This document shows positions 23,838 to 37,818 of a stretch of DNA of 64,000 nt, piece after piece. The stretch is from contig JAVXUO010002227.1 in the NCBI GenBank assembly GCA_033065855.1, forward strand, positions 372,001-436,000. The letters run 5' to 3'. Below the pieces are notes generated by a model, which was given only the letters and a program-made list of their open reading frames with translations, was not told the DNA's origin and did no database searches. Position numbers and translations under genes: made by a program. Positions within the stretch are counted from its first letter, which is position 1, and each line of letters starts with the position of its first letter. This DNA is from Escallonia rubra (taxonomy: Eukaryota; Streptophyta; Magnoliopsida; Escalloniales; Escalloniaceae).

Positions 23838-26800
23838 ATGATGTCTAGATCGTATACCAACTTATTAGATCTAGCATCCGGGAATTTCCCGGTGATGGGG
23901 CGGGAAAGGAAGCGTCTTCCACGGGTAATGACCGTACCGGGGATTATATCTGAGCTTGATGATGATAATGCGAATAGTGTTACATCCGATGTGCCTTCGT
24001 CAGTTGTCACCGATCGAATCATTATTGTGGCTAATCAGCTACCTGTAAAAGCCAAGCGTAGACCGGATAATAAAGGGTGGAGTTTTAGTTGGGACGATGA
24101 TTCCTTGTATTTGCACATTAAGGATGGTTTGCCGGAAGATATGGAGGTAATCTATGTTGGGTCGTTGAGGGTTGAGGTTGATGCGAATGAACAGGACGAT
24201 GTATCGCAGCTATTGTTGGATAGATTTAAATGTGTCCCAGCTTTTCTGCCTTCAGATATACTGGCTAAATACTATCATGGCTTCTGTAAGCAGCATTTGT
24301 GGCCTCTTTTCCATTACATGCTCCCTTTTTCTGCAAGTCATGGTGGTCGTTTTGATCGTTCGTTGTGGGAGGCGTATGTGGCAGCAAATAAAATTTTCTC
24401 CCAGAAGGTTATTGAGGTGATAAACCCTGATGACGATTATGTCTGGATTCATGATTACCATTTGATGGTTTTGCCAACCTTCTTGAGAAGACGTTTTAAC
24501 AGGTTAAGAATGGGGTTTTTTCTCCATAGCCCATTTCCCTCCTCTGAGATATACAGGACTCTGCCTGTGCGGGAAGAGATTATTAAGGCACTACTGAACT
24601 CTGATCTTATCGGCTTCCACACCTTTGACTATGCACGCCACTTCCTTTCTTGCTGTAGTCGTATGCTAGGTCTTGAGTATCAGTCGAAGAGGGGTTATAT
24701 TGGGTTGGAATACTATGGACGCACGGTTGGGATAAAGATCATGCCAAGTGGGATTCACATGGGGCAGATTGAGTCTGTGTTGAGACTTGCTGATAAAGAG
24801 TGGAGGGTCGGAGAACTCAAACAGCAGTTTGAAGGAAAGACTGTGTTGCTTGGGGTTGACGATATGGACATCTTTAAAGGTGTCAATTTGAAACTTCTGG
24901 CAATGGAGCAGATGCTCAAGCTGCACCCAAAGTGGCAGGGAAGGGCAGTATTGGTACAGATTGCAAATCCCCCTCGGGGAAGGGGAAAGGATCTTGAGGA
25001 GATACAGGCTGAAATACAGGCTAGCTGCAAGAGAATCAACGACGCTTTTGGAAGGCCTGGCTACCAACCCATTGTCTTTATTGATAGGCCTGTTTCTATT
25101 AGTGAAAGAGCTGCTTATTACACCGTTGCCGAGTGTGTCATTGTCACTGCTGTGAGGGATGGAATGAACCTTACTCCGTATGAATACATTGTGTGCAGGC
25201 AGGGTAGTTCTGGATCTGATTCTAGTTCGGAACCAAGTGGACCCAAGAAGAGCATGCTTGTGGTGTCAGAGTTCATCGGATGTTCGCCTTCCCTAAGTGG
25301 TGCTATACGAGTCAACCCATGGAATGTTGAATCAACTGCTGAAGCAATGAACGAGGCAATTTCCATGGCCGATGCTGAAAAGCAGTTGCGTCATGAGAAA
25401 CATTACAGATATGTTAGCACACACGATGTAGCATATTGGTCACGGAGCTTCTTCCAAGATTTGGAGCGAACTTGTAAGGACCATTTCAGACGGCGCTGTT
25501 GGGGAATCGGTTTGAGCTTTGGTTTTAGAGTTGTAGCTCTTGATCCTAATTTCAGAAAGCTATCCATTGACACAATTGTGTCTGCTTATTCAAGAGCTAA
25601 AAGCAGAGCTATACTGTTGGATTATGATGGCACTGTGATGCCCCAGACATCCATTAACAAAACTCCGAGTCAGGAGGTTATATCAATCATCAACACACTC
25701 TGCGGGGATGTTAAGAATACCGTTTTTATAGTCAGTGGACGTGGAAGGGACAGCTTAGGCAAGTGGTTTTCCCCATGCAAGAAACTTGGAATTGCGGCTG
25801 AACACGGTTACTTCTTGAGGTATGCTGTTTTCCTGTTCCTTTACTTACCTTTGTTCTTTGTAATGCCATGATGTTCTAATCGCCTGTATTCCAGGTGGTC
25901 TGAAAATAAGGAATGGGAAAATTGCGGACAGAGCAATGATTTTGGGTGGGTACAAATGGCCGAGCCTGTTATGAAACTGTATACAGAATCCACTGATGGT
26001 TCTTTCACAGAAACAAAAGAAAGTGCATTGGTTTGGAACTATAGGGACGCAGATCTAGGTTTTGGATCCTCCCAGGCCAAGGAGCTGTTGGACCATCTTG
26101 AAAGTGTGCTAGCCAATGAACCTGTTGCAGTGAAAAGTGGCCAATACATCGTAGAAGTAAAACCACAGGTACGTCCTCTTAAATCTGCTATTTCCTTTTG
26201 GAGTTTGTGGATGGATGAAACTTTTAGGTTGTTGAATACCTATCGTGTCTTGTTTCATGATACCAACACATGAACCTCATCTAGTTGTTATTCATTGGTA
26301 AAAGGACGATGCCATCACCTATAGCTCTTTTCTTTGTTTTTGGTTCTCGGTTTTTGTTGCGAGAATGTATGGAGTTGTTTGCAAGTTACTAATTTTATTT
26401 TGCATGGCATGACAAAGATTAGAGGTGGCCGGTCGTTAAGAAAATCGGTTTCTCTGACAACTATCTAGTCTTACAAAATGATTGTGTATCGCTAGTTTAT
26501 TCCTCAGTATTCCTTACGAGTACTTGCATTAGTTAAATTATGTTGATCATCCATTTCCAAAGAGGTGATGATATTGTGATTTTGATATGTTAATTTCGCA
26601 GTCCTTTTTCCATGGTGAAGGGATTCGGGTTTGCTCTGCTGTCTTGTTCTATCCGCTGATTCAAATCAGTTGTTTTCTTGATGGCATTAACTATGTTTAA
26701 TTGTGAGAATAATAGTATTTTATACATTTGCCTAAAATCAAGTGAATTTAAAGAAAATTCAAAATATATAGTGCGAACTAGGGATCATTTATTTTGTTGA

Positions 26801-28293
26801 AACTCGGAAATCCTTACTATAGATCTTTGAACCTCGTTAGACTTGTTGCATTTTAGCCAAAATCATGCCCTTTAGTGTTATCCTCTTTAAGTTCCATTTG
26901 TTTTATCTGTTTTCCCTGTTTAAGAAAGGGATATGCCTATAATCTTGTTGAAATATATAGGATATATCTCAATATTTGTCAACCTAGATGTATATCAGGA
27001 AATCTGGATGGTGAAGGCTCCACGAATAAGCTTGCGGCCAATATGAAAGTGTAATCATCGATCTATATTTTCATAATGATAACGGAAGTGAATTTGTTGT
27101 CGAATATACATTGGTGTTGCCATCTTTGATTCACGAGCTTTTAGATTAGATGTTTACTTATCATGTGTTGTAAGGTCATGGCTTCATGTTTCCAAGCTTG
27201 TGAGTGGTCCTCCTTATCTTTGCAATTGCACTCCATTGGCGTCGTGCAATCGGTGGTCTGCACGTTGATTATTTCTCGTAGAAATGTGTACGTGTGTAGT
27301 GAGGGCCTCACGCATGGAGGTTTATTTTAGAGCTAACTTCCAATATTGGCCCCTCTGTCTGACAGCCTAAGTTTGTAGATCAGGGCTACTTAACATTGTC
27401 CAAGGAGAAAAAAGGTTAGGGAAAGTGATATTGGCGGGAGGTCATCTTTAGGGAACTTTTGAGCGTGCAATGAGTAGACAGGTCTGCAGCTCTTTGTCAT
27501 AAAATATTCTACTTGGGCATTTTACTTTTCAAACATGCTACAGTATAAGATTAACGCAAGAAGATGATGCCTGTATTGACCTGCTGACAGCTTGACTCCT
27601 CTTTAGATGGATAAGAATGTGGAGATGACATAGATTTGAAGGAGGGTACTAAGAGGTTTCATGGACTCTCAATCTCGTAATTGATCCTTCATTTATCTAA
27701 TAACCCACCGTACAATGTCTGCAAAAGATCAATAAAGTTGATGTACATAACTCGGGTTTTTCTCTAACCTTGAATGATCCTTTATGGATAGATATTAACT
27801 TGTTAGTTTCTTATAGGGCACATACTCGTCGTTATTACTCATGAATAATTTGATTGTTAAATTACTTTCACCTTTTTCTCTTACCTCCTTGTCAAGCGTA
27901 GAAGGTGTAAACCTTGAATAGGTAGTTTGTATGCTTATCAGTTTAGACATGTAACAGCTGTATCTGCTTTCGATAACTTTGTAGGGAGTAAGTAAAGGTC
28001 TAGTTGCAGAGAAGATCTTCACGTCAATGGGAGCTAGTGGCAAGCAGGCTGATTTTGTATTATGTATCGGCGATGATAGATCTGATGAGGACATGTTTGA
28101 GATCATTGGCAGTGCAATAAACAACGGTGTTCTTTCCTCTAATACATCAGTTTATGCTTGCACTGTTGGCCAGAAACCAAGCAAAGCGAAATACTACTTG
28201 GATGACACAACTGATGTCATTACCATGCTGGAAGCCCTTGCAGAAGCCTCAGATCTCGAACCTTCCGATGATGAGACAGGAAGCCCCAGTTGA
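23838..28293 (+). CDS. TPS7: Class II trehalose-6-phosphate synthase, TPS7-like
   Basis: Three coding exons, 23838-25819, 25895-26168 and 27985-28293, with GT-AG introns give 2565 nt and 854 residues, near the roughly 850 of Arabidopsis TPS7. Start chosen at 23838 (MMSRSYTNLLDLASGNFPVM), matching the class II N-terminus; an upstream in-frame Met at 23808 lacks family support. Domains: GT20 synthase-like domain (about 55-545; WIHDYHLMVLP, GFFLHSPFPSSEIYR, TAVRDGMNLTPYEY), then a phosphatase-like (TPP) domain with motif I DYDGT at residues 595-599 and GDDRSDED at 781-788. Class II members are generally thought to lack synthase activity and to act in sugar signalling with SnRK1; that is family knowledge. 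The three-exon structure is standard for the class. Text such as GRERKRLPRVMTVPG and ASHGGRFDRSLWEAYVA fits TPS7 better than TPS5/6. The gene looks intact. Confidence 0.95.
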
Positions 28294-31040
28294 AGTATAG
28301 TTGCTGTCGTGACTTTCTAGTTTGAACGAATCTCAGTTCCTTCAACCAGCAGGCCCAATCTGGAGAATACCATGAAAGCTTGTAATCAGGGTAGTGATGG
28401 ATTTTTGCTCTGTTCCAAAGGAACATAAAGGAAAGACAATGCATATCCTCCTGTTGCCTGCCACTTCACAAGTATGAAGAAGTCTGGGGGATTGGGATCT
28501 AACACATGAACAAGTCTGAATATAGTCGGAAGATTAGTGGGATATACGGGATTCTTTATGCAAGATTAATCTGAAACGGAATGTGCACAATGGCCATTTT
28601 CTGCGGATACCAAGCTTGCCTAATCACCACATCCATTCTCAGTTTGTTTCCATCTTCACTTGCATTCTTTGTAAGGTAAACTGATGCCTTTCCGCAACTC
28701 AAGTGTGCATGGCTAGTTGTTAAGGTGCCTTCTGGAAATTGCTCGATACCTTTTATCTTTTTTCAGAGTGAAAACTGAAACTGAAAGCAATTGCTGCTCA
28801 CCCAATTCATTTGACTATTAATCTGTAAATAACGTAAAGATTTGCCCTTGTGCTTTATTTTTTGTCTAGTCTTTTGACGGTAGATGGCAGGGAAGAGCAG
28901 AAAATGGTTGGCACTTTTGCATTTGCTAATCGCACTCTTACCATCTTGTCCTTTGTTTTGTGTGCATAGGAGCATAAACTGGTAATCAATTTTTTTTGGT
29001 TAAGAGGAGAAAAGTTTCATCGTAAAAGGTTTTACACGGCTAGTTCGACTAGTTCATTAATGTTATTCACTTAAAAGGTAACATCAAGTGATACCTTGAT
29101 GGTTCTTATTTTTGTTTCTTTATCCTAATTATCATATACTTAACAATATACTTACAAAGATGCATAGAAACATAAAGCCTTACAAACAAACTACAGAACT
29201 ACAACAAGAAAACACAGCTTTCACGCCGAATAAGCTTCACAATGTGTTCGTCCTGCAAGTCGACAAGTCATGTCATATCAGATTTCCACAAGCTTACGTG
29301 CTTGCAATACGTGCATCTCATCTCGCTGTTTGAACAGGCTGTTCGTCGACCCACCAACGCTATCACCGCAACGCCAAAGCTCAAGGTCATGGATGACCAG
29401 CACAAAAATAGTGCACCACCACAATAACCAGTTCCTGAAGCTAACCCTAAGAAGAACGGTAAATCCTGCCAATACAACTACTAACAGTTAGATCAACAAG
29501 TTCACTCCAAGAACCACTTATTACCACCAAACATTGTGGTACATTCGCAGCAAGGGGGCGGGGGAAACCACCTAGAAGGGAAGAGGGAGGGCGGATGGAT
29601 AGGGTGGGTGGAATCCTATCGACATCTAGGTGAGAGAATTAATGTTGTAAGAGATACCACATTTCACAATACATAAAAAAAAACCAGGAGGAGACTAGCT
29701 ACTAAAGAGGGCTACAAGGGAGGGAAGGAAATAGAAGAATCTGTTTTTCTTCAAATGCAAAGGAAAGGAATGAAATTGGAAATAGAACAGGAAGGCGGGA
29801 GACGGCGGGGGGGAGAGGGTGGACAAGTTAGTTGGTCACCGAATTGCGCCACCCGTGAAATTGGCGCTTGAGGTAGCGCTTTCAACGACAAACTACTAAA
29901 AGCCACTAATTTATCATGTCAGTCCTCCCAAGAGTGGCACTAACAATTCATAGTAAAAAAAATCTATTGCTGTAAATGAGGGTGGGAGCAGTTCCTTCCT
30001 CCCTCCCTCCCTCTATTGAATATGCTATCTGGGTCTGGTGTTTCATTTATTTGCCTTAAGTTCTCTTAAACTGAATGCGCCAGCTGTTTCCAAGACATGC
30101 CATGGCCACTGAAATGGTTTTCAAGGTCCTCCATTTACAGCTTTATTACCTCTTCACCAAAACAAATTTGATTGCTCTTTTGTCAGGTAACAGAGAGTTG
30201 CATCCCATCACTTTACGTGATCAAAGACCGACTCCCTGATTGCTAGACTTCCACCCCACGACCAAGTTGATCCAAGATAGTTGCTTTTGGTCTTTGCGAC
30301 AAATGCAAAAATTTTACATGTTTAGAGATGTACTTAGAGAGGGCAACCATCGTGCCGATACGCTTGCTAACGTACGTGAAAACCAAGATGGGATTTTCGT
30401 TTAGCTCAACCAATCTCCTAAAATGCTAGGCCGCTGGTGCATCCTTACCTAACTTTTTCATTATTTCTTTCGACTGGAACCAAAAAAAAAAAAAAATCCC
30501 ATCAATTCTATGTTCACTCGGCAATTGCTTACAAGTATGAATTCCCATCTCTTTTTAGTATAAATTAAAAGGATGCTTCGGTTTCGGTTTTGGAAGGATT
30601 CTGATTATACTCCTCTTGACGGAGGCATATGTGGCCTCAGGCCGTAAGTCTTCGCCCTAGGAGTTCTTGCTGACGATACGTTACTTTTTAGGTTTTTCAA
30701 TGCATGAAGTTCAATTTTTCTTGAATTATCGAAGCGGTATGAAGTGTGTCAGGAAACACGAGGCATCCTCTCTTTTCCCATTTCTTTCTTGTGATCAAAT
30801 CTGCAAGTCTCTCTCTGTTTACCTACTCATTGAACAATCTGTTTTTGTAGGGCTAACTGAGCCGCGAATATGGTTTCAATTTTTTTACTGTAGCATATTT
30901 TCTACAGTGGCATGATCTTATAAGCTTGCAAAAACCATGCATCCAACCTGCATATATGTTGGTTATACTGAAAGGTTGATCTCCCGGACTTGAGACGTTT
31001 GCATAATTTTGTATAGGGTGGAGGGTATTATGTATATATC
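28294..31040. other. TPS 3' UTR and intergenic sequence
   Basis: The first few hundred bases probably form the TPS 3' UTR. Beyond that, overlapping short frames at 29242-29491 (one hydrophobic on the minus strand) show no recognised domain. A GGAGGGAGGAAGG-like purine tract lies near 29530-29830 and a CCTCC tract near 29990. No bounded element was found. Confidence 0.4.
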
Positions 31041-34000
31041 ACTAGCACTAGAAGTGAGCACCAAACCGTTCAAACCGATTCTGAAGCTCAAACCGAATCA
31101 ATCTAATCTGAACCGTCCAAAGATATCAATGGTACGGTTTTACATTTCTCAAACCGACCGTTGTTCGGTTCGATTTACGGTTCACTTTTTTTAAACCGAT
31201 CACAAACCGAACCGAACCGACCTGACCTGACCTATGATATACTAATTTATTTTTAATCACATTTATTGATAATTTTGATATACACTAGTAAGGATCACGT
31301 GCTTTGCACGTTATATAGTGATTTGAAGGAAAAAAATTATAATTAATACCACTATTACAATTAAATCGCAATAAGTAAATCAGTTGTTAACAGCTAATCA
31401 AAATGTAGTCTTATTCTTATATCCGAATCATTTATGCCAACTATCACCACTATTTATCATATTTATTTCTTTTGTCACATCAAGTTGCCGCTAAAAAGCT
31501 TTTTTGACTGTTTCATATTAAATCCTGTTGTCCACGGTACACTAACATTGTAATATGTTTCAAACATATTCCATAAATAAGTAATTCTCACGAAACACAC
31601 TAACTTTAACATTGCAGTAATAAAAGTAAAGAAAGTATTATAGAGACAATTAATGCCAAGTGTGTATATTGGAGTTGTCCAATTTCTTATAATACACTCA
31701 AAAAGAAGTTCTAATAAATAAATACATATAAAATTTTATAAATCAAAGGAGTTAGGAGCTTAAATGTTGCATATTTTAAATCAAGAATCAAATGAACTCA
31801 AAAAATCTAGCAAGACACATATATAAACTTAATTGCGTAGGCAACAAATCTAGTAGCAGTAGCTTTCGAGGATCTTTTCAAAGTTTTCTATTGTTCAATT
31901 TAGAGTTTCATTCCATTTTACAAGCATCACCACTAAAGTTCAAAATATCATCACTTAGAACTTTCAGTATCATTCATGTGATCATCATTTCTTATAGCGA
32001 TGATTGTTGGGGGTCAAAGTAGCCTCTGCATTTTATTTTCTTTTGGTAATTATCTAGTCTATTAAAGTTTTTATGTATCATTTATTTGAAAATTAACATA
32101 CAAAGAAGTCCTTTTCCAATTTTTTCTAGTTTAAGTTCCAAATTTTGAGTACAATTTGTCTAAACTACGGTTAATCGTAATGTTACTTTCTTTTCTCTAC
32201 TTTTTCAATTAAAAAGTCTATAGTGTACTTGAAACTCTCTTTTATTTTTACCTAACATGATGTTGTTCATCTTTGTAGTACAATAAGGTTATTAAGTTAG
32301 TTGTGCGTGTAATTTAACATATATTTGTCATAGTATTTTTAACAATGACTTATATGATAATACCACACCTACCCACATATAAAATCAATATGTGTGTGTA
32401 TGTGTGTCGTTTTGAAATGTATACTACAAAATAAATGTGTGAAATTGATATGACATAATAGTAATGAACAAAATAATTATAATAATGTTTAAAAACCTAA
32501 ATTTTTCACGTTCAAGTTCATCAAGAATAATTTCTAACTCAGATCATTTTGTCGGATAATAAGGCTTGTATCATCAAAATAAAAAGGAAAAAAAATTACC
32601 TATTGCATAAGGTTTTTAGAGTTAAGAAAACCACAACAACCCAATATTTTACCAAACAAAAAATAACACATAAATTCATCATAAAAGTTGAAAAAAGAAG
32701 GCATAGTCGAACTTATAGATATTATCACTTGTATGTATACCGGTAAGTTTAAATTTGCAGTCATATGCAAAAGTTAGTAGATGCAATAGCCACTCCACCT
32801 TAAAAAAATATTGTATATATATAAAGAGCATAATAACACTTAAACTTAGGAGCGGTTCTCTAATAAGCAGTGAAAATTAATGTGTTCATTTTATTGATTT
32901 TGATGTGGGTGTCAAGGTAAGGTTTTGATAGGTTTTCTTCAAAACTTGAACGGAGACTTAGAATCATATATATATACGATTGGGTTAAGTTTATTCCCGC
33001 TTTTGTTGAATTCAATTTTTTTGTCACTAAAAGATACATTAGCGAATTTATAGCCTCTTCAGCTACTAAATGCTAAAATTTACCCAAAATGTGTAATTTG
33101 GTCTCAATTTTTTGATATAAAAATATAAATTTAAAAGGGGTTTTTTTAAAGAAAAAATAATTTAGCATTTGTCAGTAAAAGATGCATTAGTGAGTTTTTA
33201 ACCTTTTTTACAGTAGATTATTAAAATTTAGCCAAAAATATTGTAATTGCCGTATATTTTTAAAATTCAAAAATACCCTAAATCTTTACAAATTTAAAAT
33301 GGGTATTTTTAACAAAAGATTACTTACCAATTTTCTTTATATTCGTAGTCATTTCTCACTAAAAGACACATTAGCGAAGTTAAAGAGTATTTCAAGAATT
33401 TTTTTTTAGTTATTTAATCCCTTATGTATTAAACTTGAGAGTTTTCAAACAAAAAAAAAATGTTAATAATTTGAACTCATATAAATTGGAATCTTTATAA
33501 GTTCAGTTTCACGGTCCTATCACTTATAATAATGAAATATACGAAGATAATAGTCATATGAAGAAAATGTTATCATGTAAATATAATGTATTCCGGACTA
33601 CAACGGATCATAAAAAAATAATAACCGTATGAAGAATATGTTGTCATGCAAATTAGGGGTATTCTAATAACTCTAATACAAACATAGAATTATTTACTTG
33701 CCACGAACTCAATTATATTTAGGAGTAGAATGTTACGATCTAACAATTCTTGTGCATTTAAAAATTTCTAAAAGTTCTAGTTTAACAATAGTTTTCTTAC
33801 ACCAATATGTCCGTATTTTAAAATTTGGAATTAAACTTTTGTTTTATGTTAGTTTCAATGTACTAATATTTTTTGCATTTAAATCTATATCATGCATAAT
33901 AATTCAAATGTGTAGCATACGCATCGACATACAAATATGAAATACAAAATTAAAAAAAACGTTGAATTTCTGACAAAATATTTATTGTAGTTTAGCTATA

Positions 34001-34480
34001 TTACATTTCTTCTAAAAGACTATAAAAAACTCTATTATCCACAAATAGTTTTCTTTAATCGAATTTGATGGTGAAGATGTAGTAGCTCTAAGGTACTTTA
34101 ATTTTAACGTGAATGGAGGTGGTGGGTGGATAGGAAATTATTCTATAGTCAGAAAGCATGCATGAGTTCAAGAGTGATTTTATAAGATTTTCTTAGGAAC
34201 TTTTTTCTTTTTTAAAAGTAAAGGTCAAAAAAATCTTTAACTCTGACAAAAGCATACATTCTAATAAGGGTATTTTAGGAGAAGAAACTTGATATCTTAA
34301 AAAAAAGTCAAAAACATTTTAACAACCCTTTAACTCAAAATATGTATTTAATGACAAAAAAATATTTTAAGTTAAAAACACCCATAATCACCACTATTGT
34401 TCATGAAGACTTCAATTTAAAACGACATCTTAAGGAAAAAAAAAAGATTAGCCAGTTAACCCTAATCAGGATTTCATATG

Positions 34481-35792
34481 TGAAACCAATAAAATAACCC
34501 TAGAGGGGGGGTGAATAGGGTTTTAAGACTACTTTAAAAATAAACAACCAACAAACCTCAATCTCAATAACTCAAATAAACAAACAACCAATCTCAACAC
34601 AAATGTAAAACGATAAAGTAAAGAGAGAAGGGTTTAGAGATACTTGACAAGGAGAATTAAATGGTTCGGCTTGATATACCCACAAGCCTACGTCCACCCC
34701 TTCAAGGAAGTCCCTTGAAAGGCCCTAGAATCCACTAGTATGATCTTCCTTACGGGTCAAGATCGAACCTCTTACAATCCCTTGATACTATGCCCACATC
34801 AAAAACAAGCTTTGACAAACCCAAAGCTAGCTTTGATACAAGAACCTTTCAATGAAGAAATGTGTACAAGATTTCACTCTCAATAAGTAGATGAGTACAA
34901 GTTGAAGTACTAGAATAAGAGAGATGAGTGTATGATGACTTGTGAAAGTGTATCTCTCTCTAATGTAAGCTCACAATAAATGCCCTCTTGAAAAGGATGA
35001 GAAATCAATGAAAACAAGAGAGATTTGAACAATTGCTTTGATCTTTGAGAATATGAAAGATAAGAGAGCTTTGAATGCAATTGATGAATCAAACCAATGC
35101 CCAAAATGAGTATTTATAGAGGTGGGAATAAATATGACCGTTTGGAGTTAGGTAGGGCATTAAATGTGCCAAACGGTAAATGCAGTCGACTGCAATTACC
35201 GTTGCAGTCGAGTGTAACCCAAAAGTAGCCGTTGGAAATTCAAATTTCCAACTTGCAGTCGACTGCAATGCACCATTGCAGTCGACTGTAACCCAAAAGT
35301 AGCCATTGGAAATTCAAATTTACAACTTGCAGTCGACTGTAATCCAATACAGTCGACTGTAATAGGCTACTGAAAGTATTGCAGTCGACTGCATTCCAAT
35401 GCAGTCGACTGTAATACCTCACTGCCCAACTTGCAGTCGACTGCATTCCTGAAAATGCAGTTTCCTTGTTTTTAAAGCATGAAAAACTTTTATGCATGCA
35501 AGGGAAACCTATGGGCAAGTTCTAGGTATACAGTCATCGTAACGATCATCTCTCTATGTCTAGTTTACAAAGACGGAAATAAAAGCATGAAAACTTCAAT
35601 CGACGAATTTTCTCTTTGATGCGTTCCGTTGAGAGTCTTTGACCGTGTTGCTCGTCTAATAATCCGTTTGCATGAGTATGAGATTGTTCCTATTGCTTCA
35701 TCAACTCAATGCATGTTAGACAGCATAATCATCAATGTTAGTTATCATCAAAATCAAATATAATCCTAGGTTAAATAACCGTAGGGTTAACA
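34481..35792. mobile_element. Solo LTR, SIRE/Maximus-like Ty1/copia
   Basis: The 1312-bp unit begins TGAAACCAAT and ends GGGTTAACA, with identical 5-bp duplications ATATG at 34476-34480 and 35793-35797. Near the start it has CCCTAGAGGGGGGGTGAATA, a motif typical of plant SIRE-lineage LTRs. No internal retroelement sequence adjoins either side, so it is a solo LTR left by recombination. Confidence 0.85.
35180..35460. repeat. Array of GCAGTCGACTG palindromes in the solo LTR
   Basis: Nine copies of the 10-11 bp palindrome (G/A)CAGTCGACTG (one with a single change) occur in about 260 bp, often in pairs about 19-24 bp apart. A 50-bp direct repeat (AACCCAAAAGTAGCC...GGAAATTCAAATTT) lies between pairs. 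Confidence 0.85.
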
Positions 35793-36168
35793 ATATGCAT
35801 TTAAAAAATCATAAAAAACTCCAATTTTACGATATTTTTCTTACATCAATTCAAAATCTAGAATTAAACTTCAGGCTTACAGTAGCTTCAATGTACTATA
35901 TATTTGTGTTGAAATCTGTGTACATGCACAACAATTCTAATCTATAGTATACGCATCAACATACAAATATGAAATACAAAACTAAAAAAGATTGAGTTTC
36001 TTACAAAATATTAAATTTAGTTTAGGTATATTATATTTCTCCTAAAAGACTAAAGAAATTTTTGTTCTCTGCAAAAAAAAAAAAAAAATGATCGAATTTG
36101 ATGGAAAAATGTAATAGCTCTAAGGTAGTTTAGTTTTAATGTGAATGGAAGCGATAAGTTTTGATTGA

Positions 36169-37818
36169 ATTTTTTTTAGTAATCAGAGAGCATGCCCGAG
36201 TTCAATGGTGATTTTATAGGATTTTCATCGGGGCTCTTTTCCTCTTTTTCTTAATAGAAGTCAGAACAACCATTAAATTCATATATTCTAATAAGGGTTT
36301 CATGAAAAAGGTTTAATAGCACACCTTTTATAGGATTTTCATAGGGGCTCTTTTCCTCTTTTTCTTATTTTTTTAATAGCACACCTTTTTAAAAAGGTTT
36401 AATGAAAAAAAGAAGAAGTTTTAAGTCAAAACTCAAAAGTCAAAACAACCCTTAACTCTAACAAAAATACATATTTTAATAAGGGTACTTTAAGAAAGAA
36501 GCTTGATATCCTATGAGAAGTCAAAAACACCCTCATTTTTTAATAGCTCTCTAATTCAAAAAGGGTATTTAATGGAAAATTAATGTTTTAAGTAAAAAAC
36601 ACCCCTAATCACCCCTAACCTTGTAAAAAGACTTCAACTTAAAAAGGGTATCTTAAGGAAATAAAAGATTAGTCATTTAAGCCTATACGTGCTTTTATAT
36701 ATGTATAGATATATAAATAGATATAGATGAACTTTTTTTAGTAATCAGAGAGCATGCCCGAGTTCAATAGTGATTTTATAGGATTTTCATAGGGGCTCTT
36801 TTCCTCTTTTTCTTAATAAAAGTCAGAACAACCATTAAATTCATATATTCTAATAATGGTTTGATGAAAAAGGTTTAATAGCACACCTTTTATAGGATTT
36901 TCATAAGGGCTCTTTTCCTCTTTTTCTTATGTTTTAATAGCACACCTTTTTAAAAAGGTTTAATGAAAAAAAGAAGAAACTTTAAGTCAAAAGTCAAAAC
37001 AACCCTTAACTCTAATAAAAATACATATTTTAATAAGAGTATTTTAAGAAAGAAGTTTGATATCCTATGAGAAGTCAAAAACACCATCATTTTTTAATAG
37101 CTCTATGATTCAAAAAGGGTATTTAATGGAAAATGAATGTTTTAAGTCAAAAACACCAATAATCACCCCTAATCTTGTAAAAAGACTTCAACTTAAAAAG
37201 GGTATTTTAAGGAAAGAAAAGATTAACCATTTAAGTCCATACGTGCTTTTATATATGTATAGATAGATATAGATATAGATGAATTTTTTTTAGTAATCAG
37301 AGAGCATACCCGAGTTCAATTGTGATTTTATAGGATTTTCATAGGAGCTCTTTTCCTCTTTTTCTTAATAAAAGTCAGAACAACCGTTAAATTCATATAT
37401 TCTAATAAGGGTTTGATGAAAAAGGTTTAATAGCACACCTTTTATAGGATTTTCATAGGGGCTCTTTTCCTCTTTTTCTTATGTTTTAATTTAATAGCAC
37501 ACCTTTTCAAAAAGGTTTAATGGAAAAAAAAAAGTTTTAAGTCAAAAGTCAAAACAACCCTTAACTCTAAGAAAAATACATATTTAATAAGGGTATTTTA
37601 AGAAAGAAGCTTGATATCATAATGAGAAGTCCAAAACACCCTCATTTTTTAATAGCTCTCTAATTCAAAAAGGGTATTTAATGAAAAAGGAATGTTTTAA
37701 GTCAAAAACACTCGTAATCACCCCTAATCTTGTAAAAAGATTTCAACTTAAAAAGGGTATCTTAAGGAAAGAAAAGATTAGCCATTTAAGTCCATACGTG
37801 CTTTTATATATGTATAGA
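36169..37818. repeat. Threefold tandem repeat of about 555 bp at the Helitron 5' side
   Basis: Three units, 36169-36709, 36729-37263 and 37281-37818, each start TTTTTTAGTAATCAGAGAGC and each end with the Helitron 5' terminus (TCTATACATATATAAAAG on the minus strand). Spacing of those termini is 554 and 555 bp. Units are separated by short TAGATATAGATGAA-like linkers. Confidence 0.85.

Larger units (their letters stand above)
31285..37818 (-). mobile_element. Non-autonomous Helitron
   Basis: Read on the minus strand, the element starts TCTATACATATATAAAAG at 37818 and ends with a hairpin (ACGTGCAAAGCACGT) followed by a short spacer and CTAG, whose last base is at 31285. The flanking bases are A and T, the A|T insertion preference of Helitrons with no target duplication. 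The interior is very AT-rich with repeated CACTAAAAGA...ATTAG(C/T)GAA motifs. No Rep or helicase reading frame was found. It is inserted in the hAT-like MITE and itself holds the solo LTR at 34481-35792. Confidence 0.8.

Noticed and set aside
34900..35520. Minus-strand frames of 64 and 92 codons
   Set aside because: They lie inside the solo LTR and translate its palindromic repeats.
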